DNA of 64,000 nucleotides from Linnemannia elongata (lineage: Eukaryota > Mortierellomycota > Mortierellomycetes > Mortierellales > Mortierellaceae): assembly GCA_036320915.1 (NCBI GenBank), contig JAXBDG010000020.1:248001-312000 (forward strand), given 5' to 3'. Positions 48,937-60,399 of the stretch are shown here, piece after piece; position 1 is the stretch's first letter; every line of letters starts with the position of its first letter. Position numbers and translations under genes: made by a program. The notes under the pieces were generated by a model. It did no database searches and was not told the origin of the DNA. It worked only from the letters and a program-made list of their open reading frames with translations.

Positions 48937-51900
48937 GGTGGGCGATTATTTGTTGTGTTGTTGAGTTTTAGTTGTTGATTTGGTGGGAAATCGGAAATAA
49001 GGGGTTACAAGAGATATAGTACTCGTTGTGTTAGAGAGTTTACTTGAGGGAGCAATTCCAGTAAAAGTGACCAGGCTTGGGAGGTTTGGGTGAGAAGAAG
49101 GTAAGGGCAGGAGAGAAAGAGGGGAGAAAGGTGATTAAAAGGGAACAAGAAAAGGTTTGAGGGATGCAACGAACGAGAAGAGGGTGATAAAAAGATATAG
49201 GAGAGATGTAGATGGGGATTGGAACAAGGGTCGAGACAGTTGGAAAGAGTTGAGATCTGGGGTCCTGGGTGAGGGTGAATGCGTAAAATGTGTTTGTGTG
49301 AGGAGGAAAGACGATGGTGAGCAAAAAATAATAATAATGCACAATTGTAAGAGAGTTGGAGAGCTGTGGAGAAAGAAGAATATAATCTGAAGAGTTGGTT
49401 GTTGTGTTATGAGTGAAGAAAAAAGACGAAAGCGATTAAAGGAGTATTTATAAGAAAAAAACGACGGTTGCCGGGTGGAATGAAACGGTTGTGAAGAGAG
49501 TAAAGGATGACGCTGGCCAGCTTAGGAAAAGATGAAGAGTGAAAAAAAAAAAAAAAGAAAAAAAAAAAAAGAGAAGGGGGGCGAGAACAGAAGAGAGGGA
49601 CAGAGAGTCTGAGAAAGAGAAGACGGATACGGTGTGTGTGTGTGTGAAAGTAACGACGATTAGAGTTGAGAGTAAGCAGGGAAGATGCACATAGATGGAA
49701 AAGTAGAGCGAGGGTAAGCAGCAAGAGAAAGAGTTGGAAGGGGAGAGCGAGAAGAGAGAGAATGAAAGGGAGTGAATGTTGTAGATGTGTATATATGTCC
49801 GAGAGCACAAAGAGAAGGAAAGGGATGGAAGGAGGAGCAGGAGAAGTGTAGAAAATTGAAAGAGGGAGAAAAAAAAGGGAAGAATAAAGGATCGCGGCTC
49901 CCCTTTTGTACTTGTCTGCTTTTTGCTTCGCTTCTGCCGCCAAAACACAACACATAAGAAAAATCTTCAACTTAATTAGGATTCACTAATGAATAAAAAA
50001 GTGGTGTTCACGGTGTGGATGACCTATGGTATGTGTAAAAGTGTAAATATCAAACAAAAGGCTTCTTTTTTCTCTTTTTCTTTTTCTTTCTTCGCAAGGG
50101 GTGAGTGTTGTTTTGTCAACAAAAGAAAGGCAAGGACAAGGAGACAGCAAAGGAAAGGAGAGAAAGGTCAGATTCGTATGCACGGCACAATAGACACGAG
50201 AAACGACTGTCAACAGACAACAAAGAAAAGGGACGACTCTTTTCCCTCCACACCACTCCCAAGAGTAAAACAACAAAACGCATGTACTCACGCACACAAA
50301 CACACACCCGTTTTGAAATAAAAGGGGAGAGGAGCACAAGAGAACAAAGATAGGACATCCATTCACTCTCATCCACCCCATCTCAACCAACCTGCATGCG
50401 TCAAAACAAACACCAAACAAAGTAAATAAGAAGACACTGATGATAATAGGGATCAGTATCGAGAACTCTCTTCCTCCCTGCTCACTTGCATCTCATTCAT
50501 CTTCTCCCACTGTGTACTTTTCGACTTCGTGCGCTTAATTCATCACATTGTGCAATCTTGTTTCTCCGTCATGAGAGTATGATTGTTCGTAATTCCCATT
50601 TTATCCGCCAGCTTCGACCATGCCCATCCCCACCGTACTTAAGGCTCAATGAATGACTGGGGTCATCATCGTGGCCATCATAGGCATCATCGCTCATTAT
50701 TATCAACACCATCGACATCACTCTAGCGCGACTCATTAGTTCCATATCGGAGTATCAGGCGTGCCGGGTCTCAAATGAAAGTGTCTCTTCAACTCTGTGT
50801 CTTTATGTATCTGCTCCTGACAACCCGAAAAGCCCTTTCGTTTTTCTTGCTATTAATATCACCTGTTCATGTCACTCGCTGGGTCCTCGCATCTTCTGCC
50901 CCCGAGGTCCCGGTTAGCCTCCCTTTTTTCTGAACAGGCACAACAAAAACCTTGAACCGAATGAACCGTAAACAAGTGGAAGAGAAGACTTATGGTCTCT
51001 AGTTCCTAAAAAAAGAAAGGGGTAGATGGAGAGCAAATGAGAGATGAAAACAAAGAGGAGTGACAAAGGAGGGATAACCATCGATCATCATACGAAAAAA
51101 AAAAGTTACGGGGCGAATGGGGGCGTGTTTTGTGTGGGAGTGTGAGACCGGGATCAACGAGCGATACTCTTGGGCGCAGGAAGGAATCAAAGCGGGAGTG
51201 TATTTTTTGTGCTCCACAACATCCATACTCTCTCACAATCGAAGCACGGTCAGAGTTGCTTCGAGAATGGAGGGAAAAGGGAGGAGGGAGAGACAGAGAG
51301 GGTCCAAACGGCATGATGAATAGGGGGGTGACAATTGGGCTGCATGCCCACGCTTAAAGATACAGATGGAAATACGCGCCAGAGCCTCTTTCTGTCTCTG
51401 TCTCTGACTCTGTCCCTACAACTCCCACCATTTTTGTCGAGCCCCCTCTGATGAGTCTCTGATCTCGACGACGGTCTCTCAACGGAAAAACAAGAACGAA
51501 AAAAGGAGAGCAACACACGCACACTAAAGCCGTAACATGGATGAGATGAGGACTCGCTAGGAGAAGGGACGATGTAGGGTGCAAAGAACAGCAAAGAACA
51601 GCACTGCTAACAAAAAAAAAAAAGAGATTGGTCGTGAAGCGTAGAGGAGAGGGAGTGGCGAAAGTATCGGAGCAAAAGCAAGTAAAAATACGGATAAGCG
51701 AACCATGTCAGGGCATGGACCACCCCCGATTTCTCTGGAACAAAGGTAGAGAGTTATACATACGATAGTGAGCCATGATAGTCATCCTCTTGCCGTGGTT
51801 TATGTTTTCAGGGGTCAGCATCCTTGTTCGCTGTTTGTGAGAAAGAAAGAAAGAAAGATAAACGGATGGCTCCGACAGATGAAAGAGAAAGAAGGAGAGA

Positions 51901-52972
51901 CGAGTCTCTATTTCAAGCTTACAAAAATCAAAGAAAAAAAACAAAGTGGACCAAGGGGAAGGACGGTTGGGATGGATAGGAATGCGGAACACGGCTTGGC
52001 TGTGGAAAGATGGAAATGGTTCGAGACTACAAAGACAAAGACGATTATTCATCACCCTCCGATAGGACCATTGACCGTTGGAAATGAACTACAGGTACAG
52101 CACACGCTCTCACAGACAGAAACAAAGAATTGCGATGGGGAATAGGAGATGTCAATCGCTGGTCTGAACCAGAATATCAGTCCGAGGAACAGCAGCAGCG
52201 CTTTAAAATCCACCCTCCTTTCCATTACTTCACTCGCAAACAGCAAATTAAGTGGATAAAAGCTATGCTGCTGGCTGACATGAGCGTACGTTGGAGCACG
52301 GCCAAGACGGATCATGTAGGGGTGGGCAAACGAGAGAGATGGGAAGAAGGATCAAATGGGCGAGCAGACTAACACCTCGCAACAATGTCAACTACTATAG
52401 CACATGACCTCAAGTGTTCAGTTCTATTCTTGTATGAAAAATGGTAGATGGCACGGATGGTCTAACGGCACCATTTTTTTGTGGAGACTGTTAACTGTTA
52501 GGCGCATATGTCTATTTCTCTGTCCACTCAGGGGCATCATTTCTTCTTGGCATACCTTTTGGACCAGGGTTGATTCTTCCCTTTCTTCTCTTCTCTACTG
52601 CACTTGTTCATTTAACCATATGGTCCATAAAAATGTGGCCCCTGCTTCCCTTGTAGACAGTAACAAGCGCGCCATTTGGCTTAAACTATCGTCCATCTAA
52701 CGTGGAAAAGAAAAGGTGGGCACCCCTAGGGTGTGTCCATTTGTGTGTGGTCATCTTTTTGTTCTACTGTCCATTGACAGTTTTTTTTTCTTCCCTTGCA
52801 CTAACATGATCCTATTGCTTGCCTGTCTTAAATAGACAGGGGCGCCTGTATTCCACTTATCTTCTTCTTTTGATCCACTGTCTGTTTCTTTACATCAATC
52901 AAACACAAGGACGACCCTTCCACTCATCATCACTCCCTGCGTAGTAATTCGACCTGCTGTTCCTTGTCACCG
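48937..52972. other. 4-kb gene-poor region
   Basis: Purine-rich DNA on the + strand at 49060-49960 and many low-complexity ORFs (pyrimidine tracts read on the minus strand). A 7-bp stem with 5-nt loop sits at 52822-52840 (CCTGTCT/AGACAGG). No ORF shows a recognisable domain or convincing splice partners. The last 150 bp are the leader of the next gene. Confidence 0.5.
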
Positions 52973-53458
52973 ATGCCAATCAACGACGCCAATGACCCGG
53001 CATCACATTGCCTCGGTCTAAACCAGCCCTTTCACACCTCCTTCGAATACGGCCAGAGCCCCCGATCTTATACCAACTCTGTCGACCTGTCAACCATCAG
53101 TCCAACCCCACCTACCGAGACCCTCAACTTTGAGGGCGCCTTCGAAAACCTGTTCAAGCTGGCCAAATTTGATCCCGCTGCCGTGGCGCTCTGCAAGGAT
53201 ATCGACTTGCCAATGGTGCCCCCCTTCGATGCGGGCCTGTTATCGTATCTCTTGCGTCTGGAGGCCATTGGACGATTGAACGAGTGGCCTTGCTTGTTTG
53301 GACAGGGCAACTCGTTTGTACTGCACTTGATTGACAAGATGGAGGGGAGGGTTGTGTTCCCGGAGGACAGCGAGAACGAGAGGGTGATCTGGGACCAGCG
53401 GCGGAAGGAGAGCAGCGCCTGGCTCAAGACTAAGACGAGGCGGCCCCAGCGTGACTGA
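52973..53458 (+). CDS. Hypothetical protein (161 aa, single exon)
   Basis: An uninterrupted frame from ATG at 52973 (start MPINDANDPASHCLGLNQPF) to TGA at 53456. The first 50 residues are polar; the rest (FENLFKLAKFDPAAVALCKD, FDAGLLSYLLRLEAIGRLNE, FVLHLIDKMEGRVVFPEDSE) is helical and ends in a basic tail KTKTRRPQRD. Codon use is C/G-ending, like the neighbouring genes. An in-frame TTG at 52964 is not needed as a start. There is no signal peptide, membrane helix or domain that I recognise. The upstream DNA is pyrimidine-rich, as at other promoters here. It is likely real, function unknown; it could also be the last exon of something longer. Confidence 0.6.
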   Translation: MPINDANDPASHCLGLNQPFHTSFEYGQSPRSYTNSVDLSTISPTPPTETLNFEGAFENLFKLAKFDPAAVALCKDIDLPMVPPFDAGLLSYLLRLEAIGRLNEWPCLFGQGNSFVLHLIDKMEGRVVFPEDSENERVIWDQRRKESSAWLKTKTRRPQRD

Positions 53459-53606
53459 GGTAGAGACTGGGACGACCCAGACAGATTAGGATATAGAAGT
53501 GAAAAAATTCGCCTTGACGGGAAGGTGCTATCCAGGCACTAATTTGCAAATTGGCTGGGACGCTGGCTCGCCCATTCTCAACCAAGCTGCCTCTGGCCGT
53601 TCTCTC

Positions 53607-53607
<1 letters not shown>

Positions 53608-53641
<34 letters not shown>
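53608..53641. repeat. 34-nt poly(T) run
   Basis: The longest homopolymer in the window, about 150 bp after the stop codon of the 161-residue protein gene. Confidence 0.9.
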
Positions 53642-53642
<1 letters not shown>

Positions 53643-53833
53643 AACTACCCATTCAACCTGCTCTGCACGCGTCGTACCCTTTACTCTCTCCGTCTCACTA
53701 CCCTTATTTCTCAATTACCCTTTCTACCCATTCTGTCACTTTCGTTTTTTACTTTAATGTTTCCTTTTCCTTCGTGTAAGCGAAGAGAAGAAAAAAGTAA
53801 ATGTCGTTTCCCACAAAAGCTGGTACTATATCG

Positions 53834-55380
53834 CTCGAGAACGAAAGAAAGGACTTTTTTTTGGAACGTCAAAGTTTTAATCCGAAAACGGAAGTCTAAG
53901 TGTAGCTCATGCGAGCACGGTACAATACGTCGTTATAGCAAAGCAGAATAGATAAAGTGTACTGCGCAAAACCGAGGAAACACAATCCGTAATCTGCGCC
54001 AGGCGCACCTGCGCATACCTCCGGATGACCCTTGCTGCCCTTCGGGGGCGGTTCAAGGGGTAAGACTAGGTGTCTTCCGTCTCGAACTCTTTAACTGTCA
54101 TCGCTCCTCTTTTTTCCATAATATCCATTCTCCTCCGGCCTAGTAAGGCCTCGATCACCGCTCGGTCGGCTGCATGTGTATCATTCTGAACGCCAGGGCA
54201 TCGTCCCTCCTCGTGCTCCGCCAGAGGCCGCCCGCACTCGCATTCATTCGCTCGGGGTTTCCGTCCATATATTTGTTGCCATTGGGACCTGGGCCGCTCC
54301 TCCGGGGGTTTGTGCTTCCGTCTTTCTGTGATACCCTGCTGTTTCTCCCATTCGACGGTTCTCTCGCATCGCGGTCTCCATATTTTTTCTCGGCCCTCCT
54401 TCTCGATGTACTTGCAAAATAGTCGGCTGACGTGTTCTGCAACGCTCTTGGGCATTTCCTTGAAGACTTTGGCCCACTCCGTGGCAAGAGCCTTGGGTAC
54501 GAGTCCTCTGAGTATGTGGCTGACCGTCCACTTCTCATCGCCCGTGTATCCTTCATTACGGTCCTCCGTGCTTGGCCATTGGATGATCTTCCTCAGCGCC
54601 GCTTTGCATGCTCTGACGCTCGTCGCTACCCACCCGATCTCCTTGGGCTCTGTTTCTCCCTCCTCCTTCCTTCTCTTCTTCCTCTCTCTGTTGTAGTGTT
54701 TCGTGGCAATCTCTCCCCAGAAGTCGATCCTCCCGAGTCCGTCCTTCCAGATCTCATCGTGGGCCTCCTTGCTCTCTGGGCATAACCATACGTGCTCATT
54801 GTCCTCCGTCGTCGCATGACACTGTCGGCACTGATCGTTTTTGTACAAGTCTGGTCGTCGGGCATGAAGGGCGTCCATTGTTGGTAGCATGCCATGGATT
54901 TTCTTTATCCTGTGGCTGTGTAGTCGTGTGTCCTGCTGCGAACTGAAGAATGTGTGTACTGGTTTGTTGTTGTGGATAATAGCAAGAGTACCGAGCCAGT
55001 CTGTGCCTTCATAGTCCTGGATCGACCTCTTGTGCCTCTTGAGTGATCTCCATGTCTGGTGCCACCGTCTGGTTGTCTGCATCTTCAGGGCCTGTCTGGT
55101 ATCGATCTCGAGTGTAGTGCCGGCCATTCTTGCTGTGTAATGCAGGTCGTCCTGATCCTCCGCTCTGACCTCCCACTCTTTTCCTACCAACGCCTGGGCC
55201 TCCTTGGCCGCTTTGTCTGCTGCCTCATTCCACTTGTCGCCGCGATGTCCCTTGACCCATTCGACGGTTGTGGATCCTGTCCGCTCGCTGCATATCCGCG
55301 CTACTATTGCCCATTCCACCGCGTAATCGCACCTCAGTTTGGCCCTCACCGACGCTCTCCTCGAGAACGAAAGAAAGGAC
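53834..55380 (-). mobile_element. 5'-truncated LINE (non-LTR retrotransposon) flanked by a 21-bp target-site duplication
   Basis: A 21-bp sequence starting CTCGAGAACG and ending AAAGGAC occurs at 53834-53854 and again, identical, at 55360-55380. The 1505 bp between them (53855-55359) start on the + strand with eight T, which is the poly(A) tail of an element on the minus strand. The element encodes the end of a LINE ORF2: RNase H and zinc-binding segments. Its 5' part (endonuclease, reverse transcriptase) is missing. This is the standard product of target-primed reverse transcription with early stop. The intact duplication and open frame argue for a recent insertion. Confidence 0.88.
54066..55359 (-). 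CDS. LINE ORF2 C-terminal part: RNase H and zinc-binding tail (partial)
   Basis: From the truncation point at 55359 the frame is open for about 430 codons to a stop at 54066. The start is the end of an RNase H domain (VRAKLRCDYAVEWAIVARIC, then STTVEWVKGHRGDKWNEAAD), with the conserved H and D of the fold in VKGHRGDKWNEAAD. Downstream is a CCHC-like cluster (CRQCHATTEDNEHVWLC) common after RNase H in LINEs, and a further Cys/His group near the end (CECGRPLAEHEEGRC). The same frame continues upstream of 55359 to 55574, but that part reads flanking DNA and is not element sequence. No start codon of its own, so probably not expressed. Confidence 0.82.
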
Positions 55381-57600
55381 GGGAGTTTGGAATGAAAACG
55401 ACAAAGGTTCCACTGATCACGTGCCATACCAGGGATATGAAGGCATGGTATGTGTTTCTTGTCCGGCGGTACGGGAGAACCAGTACTAGCAATGCTGCCA
55501 TCATTTCTTAAATAGAGTTGTGCTATATAGAGAGGGGAATGCAAGGGCGCCGGAATGGCGCCAATCATACCCACATTGGTAGTGCTAGAGCAATTTTAAA
55601 ATAGGCAATGTGCAGTACATCCTTTGTCGGACGGGTTAGGAGACAAACAAAGGCTGGTAGAGTTAGTCTAGAGTTTGGGGTGAACCATGGGTTAATTATT
55701 TTTTGCAAAATTCCTCTGCCCAGTTGTTGGAACTTGGAAATCGCCATTCATTTACTTTTTCCTTGTCGCGATCGTCTCATTCCCAACGTTATGTCTTCTC
55801 TCAACTAGGCAGGATGGCGACCATTAATACTAGAGGTTGATTGTTATACCTCTCGGCATCACAGGATGGAGGAGGGCACTGCTACAACCTTGATGGTAGG
55901 TGGACCCTAAGGATGACACGAGTACTGCTCTCAGGACCCTAGAGTGATGCCACTGTCCTTTGCTCTAACTAGGCGACAAACAAACCATCCTCGAACACCA
56001 TTCCTTCGCCACTTGTTCCAATATTGCATACAGCATCTCGACCCTCTCCCCCTTAATGCACGCAGGCGTTTAATACCCTTCTTTTATTAACTGGTACATC
56101 CATCGTTCCATTGTAGTGAATAAACCGCAGAGATTTTTTTTTTATTTGAATGTTGGGCAAACGCGAAAAAACGAAGAGGAAAAAAAGCGAATAGAAAAAA
56201 CCAAGAAAAAAAAAAAGAGAGCCAAGGAGAGGAGAGTTGGATTTCCTCCTGGTTGTTGGTATCCTACTTTTCATTAACAATGCCGGTTGTACTCTTTGTA
56301 GTTACTGCTTTTATTTTGTTGCAAGTTGTCAGAAGGCTATTGTTAACGTTCGTTCAAACTACAGGAGAATGGATGACCAAACGTAGGACTGTAGTAAAAC
56401 AATTACCCGTGAATAACTAGAAAATACTGGAGATATTAGCAAATGAAGGTGACGGCACTCCTAAACAATATTAACTGATGGGGAGCGCCAAACGTAGAAA
56501 GGTCAAGGAAATAGTAATTCCAGGAATGTATGATGATCAACAAGGGGGAGATACAGAATTAGACGGGAGCTCAAAGGACCAACATTCAGAATTGGAAAAG
56601 TAGGTACAAGAAAGAATCTGAGCGAAGTGAGACTACACCACCGTCCTCGCTAGCATAGAGGCGCCAAAAATTCCAAGGAGGAGAAAAGAAACGCAGTAAC
56701 CAATACCATTCCTATCCACCACAGAGGACCCATAAGATGGGGGGCATCCAGAGAAAGATAGGGGGAGGAGAGAATACCGCTAAAGCAGAGGCAAATATTT
56801 TCCCTTTGGGTATTTGGCCCAGGATGGATAAGTTCAGAAAGAGAATAGTCAGGGGATATGTACACCGACCAAATGCCAACACTGGTTAACTAGACCAAGA
56901 ACCCTACTTAATCGTGCGAGTAACCCTGTCCCTACAAGACGATGAGATGCAGGTTACCGGTGAACATATTTATTCATTTTTGAACACCATCTTTCTTCTT
57001 TTCTTTCTCGCTTGTGGTGTCCTTTGACGGGTGGATTGCTCGACTTGCCAATTGACTGCTTTTCAAGCGACAAAGTCAGAGCCAGAGAGATTGGATGCTT
57101 TGCTTCTGGCGAACACTCAGTCGCCACAGACTTGATTGAATGGAATATCCCAACGAGCGTGTAGTTTTCGTCTACCACTCTTAATCGATGCACCTGTAGC
57201 ATTCGCCACATACTTTCGTCCACTTCTCGCACAATCTGTCTAATCCCCACACAGATGGTCTAGTCCCCATTGACGGTCCGCTTACCATACACTCTTTTTC
57301 CGTCCACATCCCAAATACACCTATCGTCTGCTTCCCATATCCATGCACCAGCATCACTAGCTGTCCATGCTCACGTACCAACTTTGTCCATACTCATTCA
57401 CCAGTCTTTGCTCCCGTACCACTCTGTTTCCATATACCGAACCATTTACCACACCCTTCCTCTACCCTACACTCAGTCCAATATATTTCACCCCTCCTTT
57501 CCCTTCTTCACTGTATAAACGACAGATCTAATCTCCACTCCAGAATATACTTTCCCGAAAGTCTGTTCATCTTCTCTCAATATCTTTACTTTCATTACGA
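55381..57600. other. Intergenic with coding-like fragments
   Basis: No intact gene. A minus-strand frame at 57250-56954 (MLQVHRLRVVDENYTLVGIF, then basic KGHHKRERKEER) reads like real protein and may be the C-terminal remnant of the pseudogene just above it. A minus-strand fragment at 56865-56650 ends in a hydrophobic WWIGMVLVTAFLFSSLEFL. Confidence 0.35.
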
Positions 57601-57606
57601 CATGCT

Positions 57607-58795
57607 CTAGTATTGCCTGGCGCCCTTTCTACGCACGTAGCGATGGCGATGTAGAAATCGCACTAATGAATAAAGCTCCTGTTGCACAGTTCCCCACTTT
57701 GCCCATGAGGTTGCTATGGAAAGGCTTGAAGCTGGTGTAGGAGATCCCATATAGAGTCTCTTACAATAGAAAACAGACATAAAGGGGACGCAAGAATTTA
57801 TCATAGTAATAATTAGCGCATATGTAGTTATGGGCCTACCGACTTCATATTGAATTATGTCCAAAACTTTCTCTGAATAATCACTCTTCACTTCACAATG
57901 TCCTATTGCCGTCTGGTACCATTGGTACGCAGGGGTGATCCGAGATGTTCTCAGCCAGAGTCCAGCAGGTCATAAACAATACAAAAGGCGTCAAACAGAA
58001 TAACTTTTGAGCAGGATGATTTTGATAAGCGAGAAAGACGCAGACGTTCTTATTTGACTGTCCTATTTAATCAACACTCTTTGCTTTGTATCATTATGAA
58101 ATACAGGCGTGGAGTATGATCCGTCAGCTATGATCTGATATCAAGTTCTCACTGGGCTCAGATCGAACGACGCATGGAGCGGTCAAGCCACTGAGGACGT
58201 GGCCCTGCCAAATCTTTTACCTGTCATAATCAACAGGCAACTATAGCGCGTTTGCCATTCGCAATCGCAGTAGAGACGACTTTTTCAACCAAGAGCATTT
58301 CCCTTCGGTAGTTCGGATCCCCTTTTTTTGTGAGAGCGAGAGCGTGAACTGGGACGATGGGATTGGCCCGCTTTCTCCAGAACTGATTTTGCGCAACAGT
58401 GTATAAAGGCTAATTGCTCAAGTAACCAGCGTCTCCACCCTTGTGCATTCTGAAAAATACCACAAGGCTCCGATGGCGATAGCGGGCGGTCAATTTCGTC
58501 GTCCGCAGCCCCTGCTTCACAGCGGCGTTGCTATTTTTCTTTTCCTAAATTCGTTTGGCAACTATGCCATATATGGCATCATCCCCTCCAAACTCGGCGC
58601 TCAACAACTCCGTAGATAGATGTATGTCGCGTGATGCACCAACAACCTTTAAAGATTTTAGCTGCAATGCAACCTGTATTTTTGACCTCCCTTCAGCCAA
58701 CATCCAACCTGCTTTGCCCGGCTCTAAGAGCGATATATGCGCCTTAACTCTTAAAGCAGTGACAAAGACTGGTATCTCCTGCTTCACCTCTCTCT
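57607..58795 (-). pseudogene. Decayed gene with a G-x-x-E-V-K motif (nuclease-like?)
   Basis: Coding-like sequence runs down the minus strand with in-frame stops. From about 58795: EIPVFVTALRVKAHISLLEP, LQLKSLKVVGASRDIHLSTE, FGGDDAIYGIVAKRI, TAG, then TKLTARYRHRSLVVFFRMHK, TAG, QFWRKRANPIVPVHALALTK, TGA. It goes on with YQIIADGSYSTPVFHNDTKQ and, in a final open frame of about 95 codons, AIGHCEVKSDYSEKVLDIIQ and ELYSLVRFLHRHRYV, stopping at 57607. E-V-K preceded by a hydrophobic strand resembles half of a PD-(D/E)XK nuclease core; this is a guess from the motif alone. At least three premature stops show it is dead. I do not recognise the family with certainty. Confidence 0.5.
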
Positions 58796-59490
58796 CTCCC
58801 TAGTCGCAATCCATTTGTCCTTATTAGGGATCTGGGACCAATCTTTGAGAATGGGTTTTGATTGTCTGTACAATATTGTAGAGTCTGACAGGTAATTCTA
58901 CATTGAATTCCCACGCTCGCAGGCATCTTCCGCTGGCAGAGCAATTTTTGCTTCTTAATTCACGCCGCATTGATATTTGCCTCATCATTCACGCCGCGCC
59001 GATATTTTTGCTCTAACGTTCACGCCACAGTGATATCATTCTCCGATCAGTGCATTGTTTCCTCTGTGGTTCACGCCGCTTTAATATAACGCCAAGTACA
59101 AACGCCGACGCTTCCTCTAGGTTGTCTTTGTGAATAACAGGTATAGTGGATTCAGTCTTAGTGGGTTCGTAGTTACTCAATCACTCATTTTGTGTAAGTC
59201 AACAAGAATCATATTCGAACCTGTCATAGCGGATGCACGCTGTATTGCACACTGCGGGAGGAAGATCGATAAAAAAAAGGTACTCTCCGACACCTGTATG
59301 CTCATGACTACTAGGAGCTTTTGAGTAGCGTGGGCGCTATCAACATTTAGATTCCTGCGACTCGACATTTGTGACAGATGTTGGAAGCTAAATCCTTATG
59401 CCTTCGACTCTCGATGCAGATGTACGGGGAACGTTCCGAACATTAACCCGGTATCCGGTCCTCTCTGCCTCCCTCCTGACTTCGAACTAG
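58796..59490. other. Intergenic with TTCACGCC repeat units
   Basis: Holds four diverged TTCACGCC units and the promoter of the secreted protein gene. No other gene seen. Confidence 0.5.
58959..59087. repeat. Four diverged TTCACGCC units
   Basis: TTCACGCC(G/A)C followed by an AT-rich ...GATAT... stretch begins at 58959, 58988, 59019 and 59070 (spacings 29, 31 and 51 bp). Confidence 0.7.
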
Positions 59491-59498
59491 TATAAATA
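59491..59498 (+). promoter_or_regulatory. TATA box of the secreted protein gene
   Basis: TATAAATA at 59491, about 70 bp before the donor of a probable 5'UTR intron (59561-59660, GTAAGA donor, TTTTAG acceptor) and 181 bp before the start codon. Confidence 0.65.
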
Positions 59499-59671
59499 CC
59501 CTCTCCTTAACGACACATCTGCTTCTCCATCCCTCACCGAGTCCTTTCCAAACTGCACATGTAAGATTCCATGGTATATAACTGTGGGCTGAAGATGAAT
59601 GGCGTTTATGGATTTATACTAAGTGATGAACTTTCCTTCGCCATCCATCCTTCATTTTAGACATATCGATC

Positions 59672-59923
59672 ATGCTCATCAAGAAGGCCCTCATCGCTGT
59701 TGCTCTTGCCTCCATGGCCACTGCCGCTAGCCGTTGCGAAACAAAGCAGTGCACCAAGGCCAACGTGACCAAGAACTGTTGCCGAGGCGATGGCCGTCGT
59801 TACTCTGAGCAGACTGACACCTGCATTGTGCGTTATGGCTACGGTGGTACCTATGACACCTGCTGCGAATCTCGCGGAGGCACTGTGAAAACCCTCACTG
59901 GTTACTATGACTGCTGGATCTAA
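59672..59923 (+). CDS. Small secreted cysteine-rich protein (83 aa)
   Basis: Single coding exon from ATG at 59672 to TAA at 59921, preceded by a TATA box and a likely 100-nt 5'UTR intron. Residues 1-19 (MLIKKALIAVALASMATAA) are a classic signal peptide. The mature part of about 64 residues has eight cysteines with spacing C-x4-C-x8-CC-x13-C-x12-CC-x15-C, consistent with four disulfides, and is rich in Gly, Thr and Tyr (RYGYGGTYDTCCESRGG). The order differs from hydrophobins, which have C-CC-C-C-CC-C. I do not recognise the family; roles could include cell-surface, antimicrobial or host-interaction functions, and none is shown. The gene is intact although everything around it is decayed transposon or pseudogene DNA, which suggests it is maintained. 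Confidence 0.85.
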   Translation: MLIKKALIAVALASMATAASRCETKQCTKANVTKNCCRGDGRRYSEQTDTCIVRYGYGGTYDTCCESRGGTVKTLTGYYDCWI

Positions 59924-60399
59924 GCACACCAATTTCCAGCATTACATAAGGTTACGCATGCTCTGTTCAATCATAGACATAAACCGCCAAAATAAGAAAG
60001 TTGGAAATTGTCAACCATTTTCTCTGTACGCTAAACCATGTTTGCTCGACCTATGATTTGGATATTGGTGTCATCAACCCCTCAATTAAGCGCTTTCTCC
60101 GATCGGGTGGGGAGGAGTGAGTACTTGGTATGAGCATGCGATCGGACTTCACCTCCTTCCCTATCATCACCCTCAACTCAACTCACTCTCCCCTCCTTCT
60201 TTTCATCCTCATCACCTTCCTCTTTTTCCACTTCTTCCCATCACCCTCCTCCTTTTCTACTTCCTCCTCCTCCAACTTCACCTCCTCCACTTTCACCAAC
60301 CCTACCTGCTCCACCTCCTCTTGCTCCTCCTCCTCGTCCACATCCACATCTTCTCCCTCTTCCCTGTATTCCTCATTCTCCAGTCATAATCCCAACATT
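59924..60399. other. Intergenic, TCC-rich
   Basis: 3' region of the secreted protein gene and a pyrimidine-rich TCC/TCA stretch (60150-60380) that gives Ser/Leu/Phe-rich frames. No gene. Confidence 0.5.

Noticed and set aside
49407..49970. 187-codon minus-strand frame
   Set aside because: Three overlapping frames are open through the same pyrimidine tract; no motif.
55360..55574. N-terminal 72 codons of the 502-codon LINE frame
   Set aside because: They lie outside the element, beyond the target-site duplication, and read flanking DNA by chance.
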